Assembly (NCBI RefSeq): GCF_024749165.1 | Contig: NZ_CP087190.1 | Span: 2,019,501 to 2,083,500, forward strand | Origin: Pseudomonas sp. B21-023 | GTDB lineage: Bacteria; Pseudomonadota; Gammaproteobacteria; Pseudomonadales; Pseudomonadaceae | Direction: 5' to 3' | DNA length: 64,000 nt | Shown: positions 29,236 through 38,536 of the stretch, in pieces | How the letters are laid out: each line of letters starts with the position of its first letter | How positions within the stretch are numbered: position 1 is the stretch's first letter | Translations under genes and position numbers: made by a program | Notes under the pieces: generated by a model | Databases searched by the model: none | What the model saw: the letters and a program-made list of their open reading frames with translations, nothing else | What the model was told of the DNA's origin: nothing

Positions 29236-31845
29236 TTACGCCTGAACCACCGGGATCTTGGCGTTGGCCGCGGCTTCGCGGAACTCGGCGATCTGGTCGA
29301 AGCTCAGGTAGCGGTAGACGTCGGCAGCCATGCTGTCGATGTCCTTGGCGTACTGCATGTACTCTTCAACGGTCGGCAGCTTGCCGATGATCGAAGCGAC
29401 AGCAGCCAGCTCGGCCGAGGCCAGGTACACGTTGGTGGCGTCGCCCAGACGGTTCGGGAAGTTACGGGTCGAGGTGGAGACCACGGTCGAACCGGTCTGT
29501 ACACGTGCCTGGTTACCCATGCACAGCGAGCAGCCTGGCATTTCCATGCGCGCGCCGGCCTTGCCGTAGATGCCGTAGTAGCCTTCTTCGGTCAGCTGGT
29601 GGGCGTCCATCTTCGTTGGCGGGGCCAGCCACAGACGGGTCGGGATACCGCCCTTGACCTTGTCCAGCAGCTTGCCGGCGGCGCGGAAGTGACCAATGTT
29701 GGTCATGCACGAACCGATGAACACTTCGTCGATCTTCTCGCCCTGTACCGAGGACAGCAGGCGGGCGTCGTCCGGGTCGTTCGGCGCGCAGAGCACAGGC
29801 TCCTTGACGTCGGCCAGGTCGATTTCGATGATTTCGGCGTATTCGGCATCGGCGTCGGCCGACAGCAGCTCAGGCTTGGCCAGCCAGGCTTCCATGGCCT
29901 GGGCGCGGCGCTCCAGGGTACGGGCATCGCCGTAGCCTTCGCCGATCATCCAGCGCAGCAGGGTGATGTTGGACTGCAGGTACTCGGCGATGGCCTTCTC
30001 CGGCAGCTTGATGGTGCAACCGGCGGCGGAGCGTTCGGCCGAGGCGTCGGACAGCTCGAAGGCTTGCTCGACGGTCAGGTCGTTGAGGCCTTCGATCTCC
30101 AGGATGCGGCCGGAGAAGGCGTTCTTCTTGCCTTTCTTCTCGACGGTCAGCAGGCCTTTCTGGATGGCGTAGTAAGGGATGGCATGGACCAGGTCACGCA
30201 GGGTGATGCCAGGCTGCAGCTTGCCCTTGAAGCGCACCAGGATCGACTCCGGCATGTCCAGCGGCATGACGCCGGTGGCGGCGGCGAAGGCCACCAGGCC
30301 CGAGCCTGCCGGGAACGAGATACCGATCGGGAAGCGGGTGTGCGAGTCGCCACCGGTGCCGACGGTGTCAGGCATCAGCATGCGGTTCAGCCAGCTGTGG
30401 ATGATGCCGTCGCCCGGGCGCAGCGACACGCCGCCACGGGTGCGGATGAAGTCTGGCAGGGTGTGGTGGGTGGTGACGTCGATCGGCTTCGGATAGGCCG
30501 CGGTGTGGCAGAACGACTGCATCACCAGGTCGGCGGAGAAGCCCAGGCACGCCAGGTCTTTCAGCTCGTCGCGAGTCATCGGGCCAGTGGTGTCCTGGGA
30601 GCCGACGGTGGTCATCTTCGGCTCGCAGTAGGCACCTGGGCGCACGCCCTGGCCTTCCGGCAGACCGCAGGCGCGGCCGACCATCTTCTGCGCCAGGGTG
30701 AAGCCTTTGGTCGAAGCAGCAGGTTGCTCAGGCTTCTTGAACAGGTCGGAAGGGGCCAGGCCCAGCTCGGCACGCGCTTTCTCGGTCAGGCCACGGCCGA
30801 CGATCAACGGGATACGACCGCCAGCGCGGACTTCGTCCAGCAGCACTTCGGTTTTCAGCTCGAAGTTGGTGACCAGTTCGTCGCTGCCGTGACGGCGTAC
30901 TTCACCTTTGTAAGGGTAAACGTCGATGACGTCGCCCATGCCCAGGTTGGTGCAGTCGAATTCGATCGGCAGGGCGCCGGCGTCTTCCATGGTGTTGTAG
31001 AAGATCGGAGCGATCTTGGTGCCGAAGCAGAAGCCACCCGCGCGCTTGTTCGGCACGTACGGGATGTCGTCGCCGAAGAACCACAGCACCGAGTTGGTGG
31101 CCGATTTACGCGAGGAACCGGTACCGACCACGTCACCGACGTAGGCGACCGGGAAGCCCTTGGCCTTGACCGCTTCGATCTGCGCCAGCGGGCCGACCGA
31201 ACCAGGCTGCGAAGGCTCGATGCCGTCGCGGGCCATTTTCAGCATGGCCAGGGCATGCAGCGGGATGTCTGGGCGCGACCAGGCGTCCGGGGCAGGGGAC
31301 AGGTCGTCGGTGTTGGTTTCGCCAGGCACCTTGAACACGGTCAGGGTGTACTTGTCGGCGATCGCCGGGCGCGAGGTGAACCACTCGCCGGCAGCCCAGG
31401 ATTCCAGCACGGCCTTGGCGTGGGCATTGCCCGCCTTGGCTTTTTCGGCCACGTCGTGGAAGGCATCGAACATCAGCAGGGTGTGCTTGAGCTGTTCGGC
31501 CGCGACGGCGCCCAGTTCGGCGTCGTCCAGCAGCGCGACCAGCGTTTCGATGTTGTAGCCGCCCTGCATGGTACCCAGCAGCTCGGTGGCGTGCTTGCGG
31601 TCGATCAGTGGCGACTTGGCTTCACCCTTGGCGACAGCGGAGAGGAAAGCGGCCTTGACGTAGGCGGCTTCGTCGACTCCTGGCGGAACGCGGTTGGTGA
31701 TCAGGTCTACGAGGAAGGCTTCTTCGCCGGCCGGCGGGTTTTTCAGCAGCTCGACCAGGCCTGCAGTTTGTTCGGCGTTCAGCGGCTGGGGCACGATACC
31801 CAGAGCGGCACGCTCTTCGATATGTTTGCGGTAGGCTTCAAGCAC
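29236..31845 (-). CDS. acnB: aconitate hydratase B
   Basis: 869 aa from GTG 31845. The frame has an ATG at 31860 (MRVITV...), but the family begins at (V/M)[15 protein letters not shown], and GAGGG sits correctly upstream of the GTG. Main TCA-cycle aconitase. AcnB layout has the HEAT-like domain and swivel domain first ([18 protein letters not shown]) and the Fe-S domains last, with cysteines in [13 protein letters not shown] and [14 protein letters not shown]. Can act as an iron-responsive mRNA-binding protein when the cluster is lost, by family knowledge. It converges on the prp operon. Confidence 0.96.
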   Translation of the reverse strand: MLEAYRKHIEERAALGIVPQPLNAEQTAGLVELLKNPPAGEEAFLVDLITNRVPPGVDEAAYVKAAFLSAVAKGEAKSPLIDRKHATELLGTMQGGYNIETLVALLDDAELGAVAAEQLKHTLLMFDAFHDVAEKAKAGNAHAKAVLESWAAGEWFTSRPAIADKYTLTVFKVPGETNTDDLSPAPDAWSRPDIPLHALAMLKMARDGIEPSQPGSVGPLAQIEAVKAKGFPVAYVGDVVGTGSSRKSATNSVLWFFGDDIPYVPNKRAGGFCFGTKIAPIFYNTMEDAGALPIEFDCTNLGMGDVIDVYPYKGEVRRHGSDELVTNFELKTEVLLDEVRAGGRIPLIVGRGLTEKARAELGLAPSDLFKKPEQPAASTKGFTLAQKMVGRACGLPEGQGVRPGAYCEPKMTTVGSQDTTGPMTRDELKDLACLGFSADLVMQSFCHTAAYPKPIDVTTHHTLPDFIRTRGGVSLRPGDGIIHSWLNRMLMPDTVGTGGDSHTRFPIGISFPAGSGLVAFAAATGVMPLDMPESILVRFKGKLQPGITLRDLVHAIPYYAIQKGLLTVEKKGKKNAFSGRILEIEGLNDLTVEQAFELSDASAERSAAGCTIKLPEKAIAEYLQSNITLLRWMIGEGYGDARTLERRAQAMEAWLAKPELLSADADAEYAEIIEIDLADVKEPVLCAPNDPDDARLLSSVQGEKIDEVFIGSCMTNIGHFRAAGKLLDKVKGGIPTRLWLAPPTKMDAHQLTEEGYYGIYGKAGARMEMPGCSLCMGNQARVQTGSTVVSTSTRNFPNRLGDATNVYLASAELAAVASIIGKLPTVEEYMQYAKDIDSMAADVYRYLSFDQIAEFREAAANAKIPVVQA

Positions 31846-32252
31846 AGTTATTACCCTCATCAGTGGTCCCTAAAGGGAGTCCGGGACGCTCATCCAGCAT
31901 TCTCCTGCACCCATGCGCTGAAGACGGCTTTTTGAGCCGGCAAGCCAGGGTCGCAGAGAATCCTTACAGAAGCTGTTTTCAAAGTTTTACGCCTGTAGAA
32001 CGGAAGGCTGATGAGGGGTTGGCCGTGGCCATGCGCTCGCATGGACAGGGCCAACGCCGTTCTACCGGATGAACTGTGCTCGTGACGCTTTGAAAACAGC
32101 TTCCAACGGACATGGTTGCCTTGAAAAGGCGGAGTGATTCTACGGCAAAAATTAGCCGAAAGTAAGGCGGCGAAGAAGACTTTAACGGGTGACCCTGGTT
32201 AGACAAAGGGCTAACATGGGGCCGTGTTCCACCGCCAAGTCGTTGTTTTTAC
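31846..32252. other. intergenic region between acnB and DUF1289 gene
   Basis: 407 bp without a gene. It holds the acnB leader and promoter, a large nested inverted repeat at 31970-32104 (separate entry), and the promoter of the DUF1289 gene. Confidence 0.6.
31970..32104. repeat. 135-bp fold-back element
   Basis: Outer arms GAAGCTGTTTTCAAAG (31970-31985) and CTTTGAAAACAGCTTC (32089-32104) match perfectly. Inner arms GTAGAACGG (31996-32004)/CCGTTCTAC (32058-32066), GTTGGCC (32019-32025)/GGCCAAC (32050-32056), and a tip CCATGCG-CT-CGCATGG (32030-32045) nest inside. I see no target-site duplication. It could be a miniature mobile element or a structured RNA/cruciform upstream of acnB. Confidence 0.75.
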
Positions 32253-32732
32253 ATGTCCAACCAATCCATCAAGACGCCTTGCGTCGGCCTCTGCTCCACC
32301 GTGTATGGAGACCTGGTGTGCCGCGGCTGCAAGCGCTTCCACCACGAAGTGATCCACTGGAACGGCTACGACGACGAGCAGAAGCGCGCCGTGTGGCTGC
32401 GCCTGGAGCAATTGCTGGTGCAGGTGATGATGGCCAAGCTGGAAGTGTTCGACAAAGCGCGCTTGCGCGAGCAGCTTGAACAGCGTTCGATCCGCTATGT
32501 GGCACAGCAGTCGGAATATTGCTGGGCCTACCAGCTGATCGCCCGCGGGGCGCGGATGATTCGCGACCTGGAGGCCTACGGGATGGCCTTGCTGCCGGAG
32601 TTCCGCGACTGGGAGCTGCCACAGCTGCGCGACGCCATCGACCGGGAATTCTTTTTGCTTTCCGAGGCGCATTACCAGCGCTATATCGCCCCGAGCTTCT
32701 TGCGTGATGCTTTGGCGGCAGATCAGAAATAA
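32253..32732 (+). CDS. DUF1289 domain protein
   Basis: 159 aa. The N-terminal DUF1289 zinc-ribbon-like motif is TPCVGLCSTVYGDLVCRGCK, with four cysteines, then RFHHEVIHWNGYDDEQKRAVW. The remaining ~100 residues are helical and Glu/Arg-rich (VAQQSEYCWAYQLIARGARM) and longer than in minimal DUF1289 proteins of about 60 aa. Function unknown; probably cytoplasmic and metal binding. Confidence 0.85.
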   Translation: MSNQSIKTPCVGLCSTVYGDLVCRGCKRFHHEVIHWNGYDDEQKRAVWLRLEQLLVQVMMAKLEVFDKARLREQLEQRSIRYVAQQSEYCWAYQLIARGARMIRDLEAYGMALLPEFRDWELPQLRDAIDREFFLLSEAHYQRYIAPSFLRDALAADQK

Positions 32733-32738
32733 GCGTTG

Positions 32739-32829
32739 CCCTCATCGCTGGCAAGCCAGCTCCCACAGGTTCCGCGCTGTCTTAAGAACGTGCGCAAGAC
32801 CTGTGGGAGCTGGCTTGCCAGCGATAGGG
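32739..32829. repeat. paired REP elements
   Basis: CCTCATCGCTGGCAAGCCAG and mirror CTGGCTTGCCAGCGATAGG, with CTCCCACAGGT/ACCTGTGGGAG in the arms. Lies between convergent DUF1289 and queD genes. Confidence 0.85.
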
Positions 32830-32846
32830 CCCATGCAGATGCTCGA

Positions 32847-33203
32847 TCAGTCGCCGGTGTACTCGCACCCGCTGGTGCAGGTCTCGTGAATGCGCACCTT
32901 CGACAGTTCCGGCAGCAGCGGCTTGACCTGATCCCAGATCCACTTGGCGATCACTTCGCTGGTGGGGTTTTCCAGCCCGGGAATATCGTTCAGGTAGTTA
33001 TGGTCCAGTTGCTCGTAGATCGGCTTGAAGATCGCCTTGATCTCGGAGAAGTCGCGGATCCAGCCGGTGTGCGGATCGAGCGGGCCGGTCAGGTGCAGGG
33101 CGACCTTGAACGAATGGCCATGCAGGCGGCCGCACTTGTGCCCGGCCGGGACGTTGGGCAGGCGGTGAGCCGATTCGAAGGTAAATTCCTTAAAGATTTC
33201 CAC
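32847..33203 (-). CDS. queD: 6-carboxy-5,6,7,8-tetrahydropterin synthase
   Basis: 118 aa. Converts dihydroneopterin triphosphate to 6-carboxytetrahydropterin in queuosine/7-deazaguanine synthesis. The zinc-binding histidines are in FESAHRLP and [10 protein letters not shown]. The catalytic Cys is in HKCGRLHGH, and [17 protein letters not shown] gives the catalytic Asp/His plus the pterin-anchoring region. Length is the QueD norm. Stands alone. Confidence 0.93.
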   Translation of the reverse strand: MEIFKEFTFESAHRLPNVPAGHKCGRLHGHSFKVALHLTGPLDPHTGWIRDFSEIKAIFKPIYEQLDHNYLNDIPGLENPTSEVIAKWIWDQVKPLLPELSKVRIHETCTSGCEYTGD

Positions 33204-33256
33204 GCTGGCATAACTCTGTGTGAATCAACGATGCGCGCAGTCTACCAGCATGCCCG

Positions 33257-34336
33257 CTACAAGGCTTGCAACTGATCCTGCAACCGCCCGGTGGCGATCA
33301 GCTCCAGCAGTTCGTCGCCCAGGCGCCGGCTTTCGGCGATGGCCTTGTACCAGTAGCGCTTGCGGCTCGGCGCATCGCCCATGAAACGCTTGAAGTCGTT
33401 GCGATCCGGCAGCTTGCCGTAGGGCAGGGCGGCGAGGTACTGCGGCGACGGGGTCATCAGCAACACATTCTGCAGGCGTGTGGCATTGCCCTTGCGCCAG
33501 GGCAGGGCCTTGTCGAACCAGCCGGGCACCACCTTGTCGGTGAAGTGCGGGTAGAGCACCAGGTCGTCGCCCCGGTAGGGCAGGTCCAGATGGTAGTCGA
33601 GCAAGCCGCCGTCGCGGTAGGTGCCGGCACCCGCGCCGGGGATGTCGCGCACACCCTCCATGACCATCGGGATCGAGCCCGAGGCGAGCAGGGCGTGGCG
33701 CAGGTTGGCCAGGTCCAGCGGCAGGCTGCGCGAGGGGAAGTCGGTGAGCGCCTCCAGCGGCGGCGCGGCACGTTCATCGTGCAGGATCACCCGCTCGAAG
33801 TGCCGCGCCAGGCGCGAGCGGCCCAGCAGGTTGCTGGCGATCACCGAGCCCAGCCCCACCCCCAGGCGTGCGCGGTGGTCGTGGGCGAGTTGGCCGTGGC
33901 TCTTCACCACCAGGATGTTCAGGCGATAGTGCGGGTTGGCGAGGATCTGCCCATCGCGGCCCTGCAGCAGGTCGTCGAGCATGCGTTGGCAGCTCTGGCT
34001 GATTTCCCTGGGGGTCACGCCCTTGGCGAAATCCTGCTCGGTATACAGCTCGCCCAGGCGGCGGATGCCGGCCACCGGGTCGTCGAGGCAGGCACTGGCG
34101 AAACGCCAGGAGCCGATCGAGGCGCCGATCAATGCCCGTTGCCGTGGTGCCGTCGGCAGCCATTCACCGAACAGCGCCAGGTCCAGGCCCTGGATTCCCA
34201 AGGGCTTGGGGCCACCGGCGGCGCCCGGCAGCACGCCGACATCGGCGGCCAGCAGGCCGCGCTCGCGAATCTGCCGCAAGGCGCGCTGGCCGGCCTTGAA
34301 GGTCAGGGCGGGGTACTTGATGTGGATGGCGCTCAT
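33257..34336 (-). CDS. patatin-like phospholipase
   Basis: 359 aa, no signal peptide seen. Nucleophile elbow ALIGASIGSWRFA (G-x-S-x-G), the oxyanion Gly-rich segment VLPGAAGGPKPLG near residue 38, and the catalytic Asp in YRDGGLLDYH (DGG). The dyad Ser-Asp is therefore complete. This is a cytoplasmic patatin-like hydrolase distinct from the secreted PlpD type, which has an outer-membrane barrel. Natural lipid substrate unknown. Confidence 0.85.
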   Translation of the reverse strand: MSAIHIKYPALTFKAGQRALRQIRERGLLAADVGVLPGAAGGPKPLGIQGLDLALFGEWLPTAPRQRALIGASIGSWRFASACLDDPVAGIRRLGELYTEQDFAKGVTPREISQSCQRMLDDLLQGRDGQILANPHYRLNILVVKSHGQLAHDHRARLGVGLGSVIASNLLGRSRLARHFERVILHDERAAPPLEALTDFPSRSLPLDLANLRHALLASGSIPMVMEGVRDIPGAGAGTYRDGGLLDYHLDLPYRGDDLVLYPHFTDKVVPGWFDKALPWRKGNATRLQNVLLMTPSPQYLAALPYGKLPDRNDFKRFMGDAPSRKRYWYKAIAESRRLGDELLELIATGRLQDQLQAL

Positions 34337-34467
34337 GGCGGGGTCTCGGGCAGGGCAGGCGGGCAGTATAGGGCTTTATCGCGAGGCGGCGATGCCATCA
34401 CCGCCCCACGTGGCCGCGACAAGGCCGCAAGCTGCGCTATCATGCGGCCAGCTGTTTTCAGGTTGAG

Positions 34468-34492
34468 TTAAGGACCGGTGGTTAATCTTAAC
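34468..34492 (+). promoter_or_regulatory. TTAA-repeat, candidate response-regulator box
   Basis: TTAAG (34468-34472), TTAAT (34482-34486) and TTAAC (34488-34492) lie 38-63 bp before the first PepSY gene. BqsR and PmrA bind TTAAG-type tandem repeats. The spacing here (14 and 6 bp) is not the published 11-bp period, so binding is only suggested. Confidence 0.4.
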
Positions 34493-34530
34493 CCCGTAGA
34501 CAAATTGCACATCTCGCAGGAGAGAACCTC

Positions 34531-34839
34531 ATGAAAACTTTGACTGCCCTGTTCACCGCCGCCGCCCTCGCTTTCGGTGCCAATGCCGCCTTCGCCAAGG
34601 ATGTGCAGCCCGATGAAGTGGTCAAGCTGGTGAACGCCAAGACCATCAAGTCGCTGGACGATCTGAAGGCCGCCGCCGTGGCCAAGCACCCCGGCGCCAC
34701 CGTGACCGACTCGGAGCTCGAGGATGAGTACGGCCGCTACATCTACAAGGTCGACCTGCGTGATGCCCAGAACGTCGAATGGGACGTGGCCCTGGACGCC
34801 AAGACCGGTGAAGTCCTGAAGGACGAGCGAGACAACTGA
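34531..34839 (+). CDS. periplasmic PepSY-domain protein (BqsP-like)
   Basis: 102 aa with signal peptide 1-23 (ALAFGANAAFAK). The PepSY domain (about 30-100) ends in the typical YIYKVDLRDAQNVEWDVALDA then KTGEVLKD. RBS AGGAGAG 8 bp upstream. It is the first gene of a four-gene operon with a second PepSY protein and a two-component system; the next start overlaps its stop by one base. PepSY proteins inhibit or modulate periplasmic partners; here probably an accessory sensor or output of the two-component system. Confidence 0.85.
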   Translation: MKTLTALFTAAALAFGANAAFAKDVQPDEVVKLVNAKTIKSLDDLKAAAVAKHPGATVTDSELEDEYGRYIYKVDLRDAQNVEWDVALDAKTGEVLKDERDN

Positions 34840-35153
34840 TGCCTGCACTACCGCGAACGGCACGCTACCTGGCCTTGGCCCTGTTGACCGTCTGTTCGCT
34901 GGCCGCCGCGCGCGACCTGGACCAGGATGAAGCCCTGGAGCTTCGGCAAAAGGGCATCATCCTGCCACTGGAGCAATTGCTCGAAGCCGCCCTGGGGCGT
35001 TACCCCGGGGCACGGCTGCTGGAGGCGGAACTGGAAGAGAAGCACGAGCGCTACGAGTACGAGGTCGAACTGCTGACCCCGGCAGGCGTGGTGCGCGAGA
35101 TCAAGCTCGACGCCCGCACCGGCGCGCTGCTCAAAGACGAGGAAGACGACTGA
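34839..35153 (+). CDS. second PepSY-domain protein (BqsQ-like)
   Basis: 104 aa with signal peptide 1-22 (LLTVCSLAAA). It is a paralogue of the preceding gene: ERYEYEVELLTPAGVVREIK then LDARTGALLKDEEDD. Strongly acidic mature protein, which could bind cations. Its stop abuts the response-regulator start (TGA-ATG). The pairing of two PepSY genes with this two-component system matches bqsPQ in P. aeruginosa as I recall it. Confidence 0.82.
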   Translation: MPALPRTARYLALALLTVCSLAAARDLDQDEALELRQKGIILPLEQLLEAALGRYPGARLLEAELEEKHERYEYEVELLTPAGVVREIKLDARTGALLKDEEDD

Positions 35154-35822
35154 ATGCGCCTGCTGCTTGTCGAGGACAATGTCCCCCTGGCCGATGAACT
35201 GACCGCCACCCTGCAGCGCCAGGGTTATGCCGTGGACTGGCTGGCCGATGGCCGCGATGCGGTGTACCAGGGCCAGAGCGAACCCTACGACCTGATCATC
35301 CTCGATCTGGGCCTGCCTGGGCTGCCGGGGCTCGAAGTACTGGGGCAATGGCGCGCGAGCGGTCTGGCCACCCCGGTGCTGATCCTCACCGCCCGTGGCT
35401 CCTGGGCCGAGCGTATCGAGGGACTCAAGGCCGGGGCCGACGACTACCTGAGCAAGCCTTTCCACCCCGAGGAGCTGCAACTGCGCATCCAGGCCCTGTT
35501 GCGCCGGGCCAAGGGGCTGGCCAACCAGCCGAAACTGGAAGCGGCCGGCCTGCATCTGGACGAGTCGCGCCAGTGCGTGAGCCGTGAGGGTGTCGATGTC
35601 CAGCTCACCGCCGCCGAGTTCCGCCTGTTGCGCTATTTCATGCTGCATCCGGGGCAGGTGCTGTCCAAGAGCCACCTGGCCGAGCACCTTTACGACGGGG
35701 AAACCGAGCGTGATTCCAATGTGCTGGAAGTGCACGTCAACCACCTGCGGCGCAAACTGGGGCGCAGCGTGATCGAGACCCGCCGCGGCCAGGGCTACGT
35801 GTATGCCGGGAGCGCCGCGTGA
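35154..35822 (+). CDS. bqsR: OmpR/PhoB-type response regulator (BqsR/CarR-like)
   Basis: 222 aa. Receiver domain with acidic pocket VEDN, phosphoacceptor D51 in IILDLGLPG, Thr in LILTARGS and Lys in DDYLSKPF. The winged-helix DNA-binding domain (about 125-220) has [20 protein letters not shown] and ends [22 protein letters not shown]. Gene order PepSY-PepSY-RR-HK points to the BqsRS/CarRS system, reported to respond to Fe(II) or Ca(II) in P. aeruginosa. Orthology is inferred from layout and general similarity, not alignment. Confidence 0.82.
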   Translation: MRLLLVEDNVPLADELTATLQRQGYAVDWLADGRDAVYQGQSEPYDLIILDLGLPGLPGLEVLGQWRASGLATPVLILTARGSWAERIEGLKAGADDYLSKPFHPEELQLRIQALLRRAKGLANQPKLEAAGLHLDESRQCVSREGVDVQLTAAEFRLLRYFMLHPGQVLSKSHLAEHLYDGETERDSNVLEVHVNHLRRKLGRSVIETRRGQGYVYAGSAA

Positions 35823-37138
35823 AGTCGATCCAGGCGCGACTGAGCCTGGGCCTGGTGGCGGTACTGGTAGTGGTTGGGCTGGCCCTGGCGCAGTTGACCC
35901 TGTGGCTGTTCGAGGCGGGCCTGCAGCGTTACCTGGAAGCTGGCCTGCGCAAGGAAAGCGAAAACCTGCTGGTGGCGCTGGTGCGTGGTCCGTCCGGCCT
36001 GCAGTTGGACGAGCGACGGCTGTCGGCAGCCTACCAGCAGCCGTTCTCGGGCTACTACTTCCGCATTGATTTCGACCAGGGTACCTGGCGCTCCCGATCG
36101 TTATGGGACATGGACATGCCCAAGCCTGGCAAGCCCGGCCTGGACGATGGCCACGAACTCGGTCCCGACGGCCAGCAACTGCTGGCCTATCGCGGGGACT
36201 ACCGGCGGCTCGGCCAGGACATCTCAATCAGCGTGGCCCAGGACTACTCACCGGTGCGTGAGGGCTTTCGACGCATGCAACAGATCGGCCTGGGCCTGGG
36301 GCTGGTAGCGTTGATATTGGTACTGGTGCTGCAACGCCTCACCGTGACCCGCTCGTTGCGCCCGCTGGAGCGGGCGCGCCAGCAGATCGCCCAGTTGCAG
36401 CAGGGCCAGCGCTCGCAACTGGACGCCGAAGTGCCCAGCGAACTGCAACCGCTGGTGGACCAGATCAACCACCTGCTGACTCATACCGAAGACAGCCTGC
36501 GTCGTTCGCGCAATGCCTTGGGCAACCTCGGTCATGCCTTGAAAACGCCGCTGGCGGTGCTGATCAGCCTGGCTGCCAGCGAACGCCTGCAGGCGCTGCC
36601 CGAGGTGCGCGCGCAGATGCGCGAGCAACTGGAGCAGATCCAGCAACGCCTCGCCCGCGAACTCAACCGCGCGCGCTTGGCCGGCGATGCCTTGCCTGGC
36701 GCGCAGTTCGATTGCGACGCTGAACTGCCCGGGCTGCTGGCGACGCTGGGGATGATCCATGGTGAAGGCTTGCTGCTCGAACGCGACGCGCCGCCCGGCC
36801 TGTTGCTGCCCTGGGACCGCGAGGATTTACTGGAGCTGCTCGGCAACCTGCTGGACAACGCCTGCAAATGGGCCGACAGCGAGGTGCGACTGGGCATCGC
36901 GCCCACCACCGAGGGCTACCAGTTGATGGTCGATGACGATGGCCCGGGCATCCCTGAGGCGCAACGCCTGCAAGTGCTCGAGCGCGGCTCGCGGTTGGAC
37001 GAGCAGGTCGATGGCCATGGCCTGGGGCTAGGCATCGTGCGCGACATCGTCGAGGCCTGGGGTGGGCGCATTGCGCTGCTGGAAAGCCCACTGGGCGGGT
37101 TGCGAGTGAGTATCGAGCTGCCCCGCAAGGTCCGCTGA
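35819..37138 (+). CDS. bqsS: sensor histidine kinase (BqsS/CarS-like)
   Basis: 439 aa from GTG 35819, overlapping the regulator stop by 4 bases. TM1 about 7-30, periplasmic sensor about 31-155, TM2 about 160-180, then HAMP. The phosphoacceptor His is in [17 protein letters not shown], the N-box in [14 protein letters not shown], and the G-boxes in [10 protein letters not shown] and [17 protein letters not shown]. The RExxE motif described for Fe(II) sensing by P. aeruginosa BqsS is not present as such in the periplasmic segment (nearest RKESE), so the ligand may differ. Confidence 0.85.
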   Translation: MKSIQARLSLGLVAVLVVVGLALAQLTLWLFEAGLQRYLEAGLRKESENLLVALVRGPSGLQLDERRLSAAYQQPFSGYYFRIDFDQGTWRSRSLWDMDMPKPGKPGLDDGHELGPDGQQLLAYRGDYRRLGQDISISVAQDYSPVREGFRRMQQIGLGLGLVALILVLVLQRLTVTRSLRPLERARQQIAQLQQGQRSQLDAEVPSELQPLVDQINHLLTHTEDSLRRSRNALGNLGHALKTPLAVLISLAASERLQALPEVRAQMREQLEQIQQRLARELNRARLAGDALPGAQFDCDAELPGLLATLGMIHGEGLLLERDAPPGLLLPWDREDLLELLGNLLDNACKWADSEVRLGIAPTTEGYQLMVDDDGPGIPEAQRLQVLERGSRLDEQVDGHGLGLGIVRDIVEAWGGRIALLESPLGGLRVSIELPRKVR

Positions 37139-37230
37139 ATCAATCCGTTCCTGCCGAGGAACCGGATCAAGCCTGCAAAAAAATTGCAGTACAGCCGCAG
37201 TTTTTTGAATTGGCCCAGCGCCACCCGCGC

Positions 37231-37346
37231 CCGGCACAATGCCGGCCACGAAACCTTGCGGTTTCCATCTCTCCAAGGACGGAGCCCCTTGCGCCACTGC
37301 ATTGCGCAACACAGGGCCCAGGCCGGTCGCGCTGGGCTTTCTTTTT
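37231..37346 (+). ncRNA. hairpin-rich leader ending in a terminator-like stem (candidate cis-regulatory RNA)
   Basis: Four consecutive hairpins: CCGGC-ACAAT-GCCGG (37231-37245), GAAACC-TTGC-GGTTTC (37250-37265), TTGCGC..GCGCAA (37289-37309) and GCCCAG..CTGGGC (37316-37337). The last is followed by TTTCTTTTT, like a rho-independent terminator 33 bp before ATG 37379. No known riboswitch class is recognised. Caveat: the HPP reading frame is open across part of this region and a TTG at 37289 has AAGGACGG upstream. Confidence 0.4.
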
Positions 37347-37378
37347 ACAATCAGAAGAACACGATCAAAATCACCTCG

Positions 37379-38536
37379 ATGTCTGCCTCGCGTCCCGAAT
37401 CCCGCCTGCAGCGCCTGCTGCCGGCGCCCCTGAACATCCCTCCCCGAGAATGGTTGCGAGCAGGCCTAGGCGCGCTGCTTGGACTGTTTCTTGCGGGTTA
37501 CCTGTGCAGCCTGGCCTATGGGCCATCGATCGCCCTGCATTTGCTGGGGCCGCTGGCAGCCTCGGCGGTGCTGGTGTTCGCCGTGCACTCGGGCCCGTTG
37601 GCCCAGCCCTGGCCCGTACTGGGCAGTTATGCGTTGGCGGCTGCCGTGGGCCTGGCCATGCGTCACGCATACGGCGATGGGTTGTGGGTCGCGGCCGCGG
37701 CGTTGGGCATCGCCATCCTGGCGATGTGCCTGCTGCGCTGCCTGCACCCGCCCGGTGGCGGCGTGGCGGCCAGCGCCGTGCTGGCCGACCCAGGGTTGGT
37801 GGCCATGGGTGACCACCTGCTCGAGCCGGTATTGCTCAATGCGCTGATCCTGGTCGGCGTGGCCGTGCTCTACAACCGCCTGACCGGCGTGCGCTACCCC
37901 AAGGGCGCGACCCCGCGCCGCGACCTGCACCACACCCACGACGCGCTGCCGGGCGATCGGGTCGGCATCTGCGCCGCAGACCTGGACCAGGCCCTGGAGG
38001 AGATCGGCGAGTTCGTCGATGTCACCCGTGACGAGCTGGAGCGGATCATCCTGGCCACCGAGCAACACGCCCTGCACCGTAGCCTGGGCGGTATCACCGC
38101 CAGCTCGGTGATGTCCCGCGACGTGCAGTGGGCAACGCCGCGCACCACCCTCGAACAGGCCTGGAAGCTGCTGTCCGGCCATCACCTCAAGACCCTGCCG
38201 GTACTGGAAGAGGGGCGCTTGGTGGGGATCGTCAGCCTCAGCGACCTGGTCGGCCCGGCCATGGCGCGTGGGCGTTTCAGCTGGCGTGGCCTGTTCCGGC
38301 GCAAGGTGGTGCGCTTGGAACAGGTGATGAGCCGTCGGGTGGTCAGCGTCGGCAGCCAGCATCCGCTGGAGCGCCTGTTGCCGTTACTCAGTGAGCAGGG
38401 GCTGCACTGCCTGCCGGTGCTCGACGATGAAAAGCTGGTGGGGGTGATCACCCAGACCGACCTGATCGCCGGCCTCAAGCGGCACCTGCTCACTGCCGCG
38501 GCGCAGGGCTCAGATCACCGGGTCCCAGCGCTGTGA
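37379..38536 (+). CDS. HPP-family membrane protein with two CBS domains
   Basis: 385 aa from ATG 37379. About four to five N-terminal membrane segments (27-165) carry the HPP motif CLLRCLHPPGGGVAASAVL and HLLGPLAASAVLVFAVHSGP. A cytosolic linker (PKGATPRRDLHHTHDALPGD) leads to a CBS pair: ASSVMSRDVQWATPRTTLEQ..LVGIVSLSDL and EQVMSRRVVSVGSQHPLERL..LVGVITQTDL. Related HPP proteins have been linked to nitrite transport in chloroplasts; CBS domains usually sense adenine nucleotides. TTG 37289 is an alternative start with a better Shine-Dalgarno. The 3' end overlaps the convergent LysR gene by 27 bp. Confidence 0.82.
   Translation: MSASRPESRLQRLLPAPLNIPPREWLRAGLGALLGLFLAGYLCSLAYGPSIALHLLGPLAASAVLVFAVHSGPLAQPWPVLGSYALAAAVGLAMRHAYGDGLWVAAAALGIAILAMCLLRCLHPPGGGVAASAVLADPGLVAMGDHLLEPVLLNALILVGVAVLYNRLTGVRYPKGATPRRDLHHTHDALPGDRVGICAADLDQALEEIGEFVDVTRDELERIILATEQHALHRSLGGITASSVMSRDVQWATPRTTLEQAWKLLSGHHLKTLPVLEEGRLVGIVSLSDLVGPAMARGRFSWRGLFRRKVVRLEQVMSRRVVSVGSQHPLERLLPLLSEQGLHCLPVLDDEKLVGVITQTDLIAGLKRHLLTAAAQGSDHRVPAL

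Noticed and set aside
29599-31935. 778-codon plus-strand frame opposite acnB
   Set aside because: Antisense shadow of a highly conserved aconitase; its translation is compositionally skewed and domain-free.
31970-32104. Possible integron attC site
   Set aside because: The fold-back shape is suggestive, but the GTTRRRY/RYYYAAC core pair is not present and no gene cassettes or integrase are nearby.
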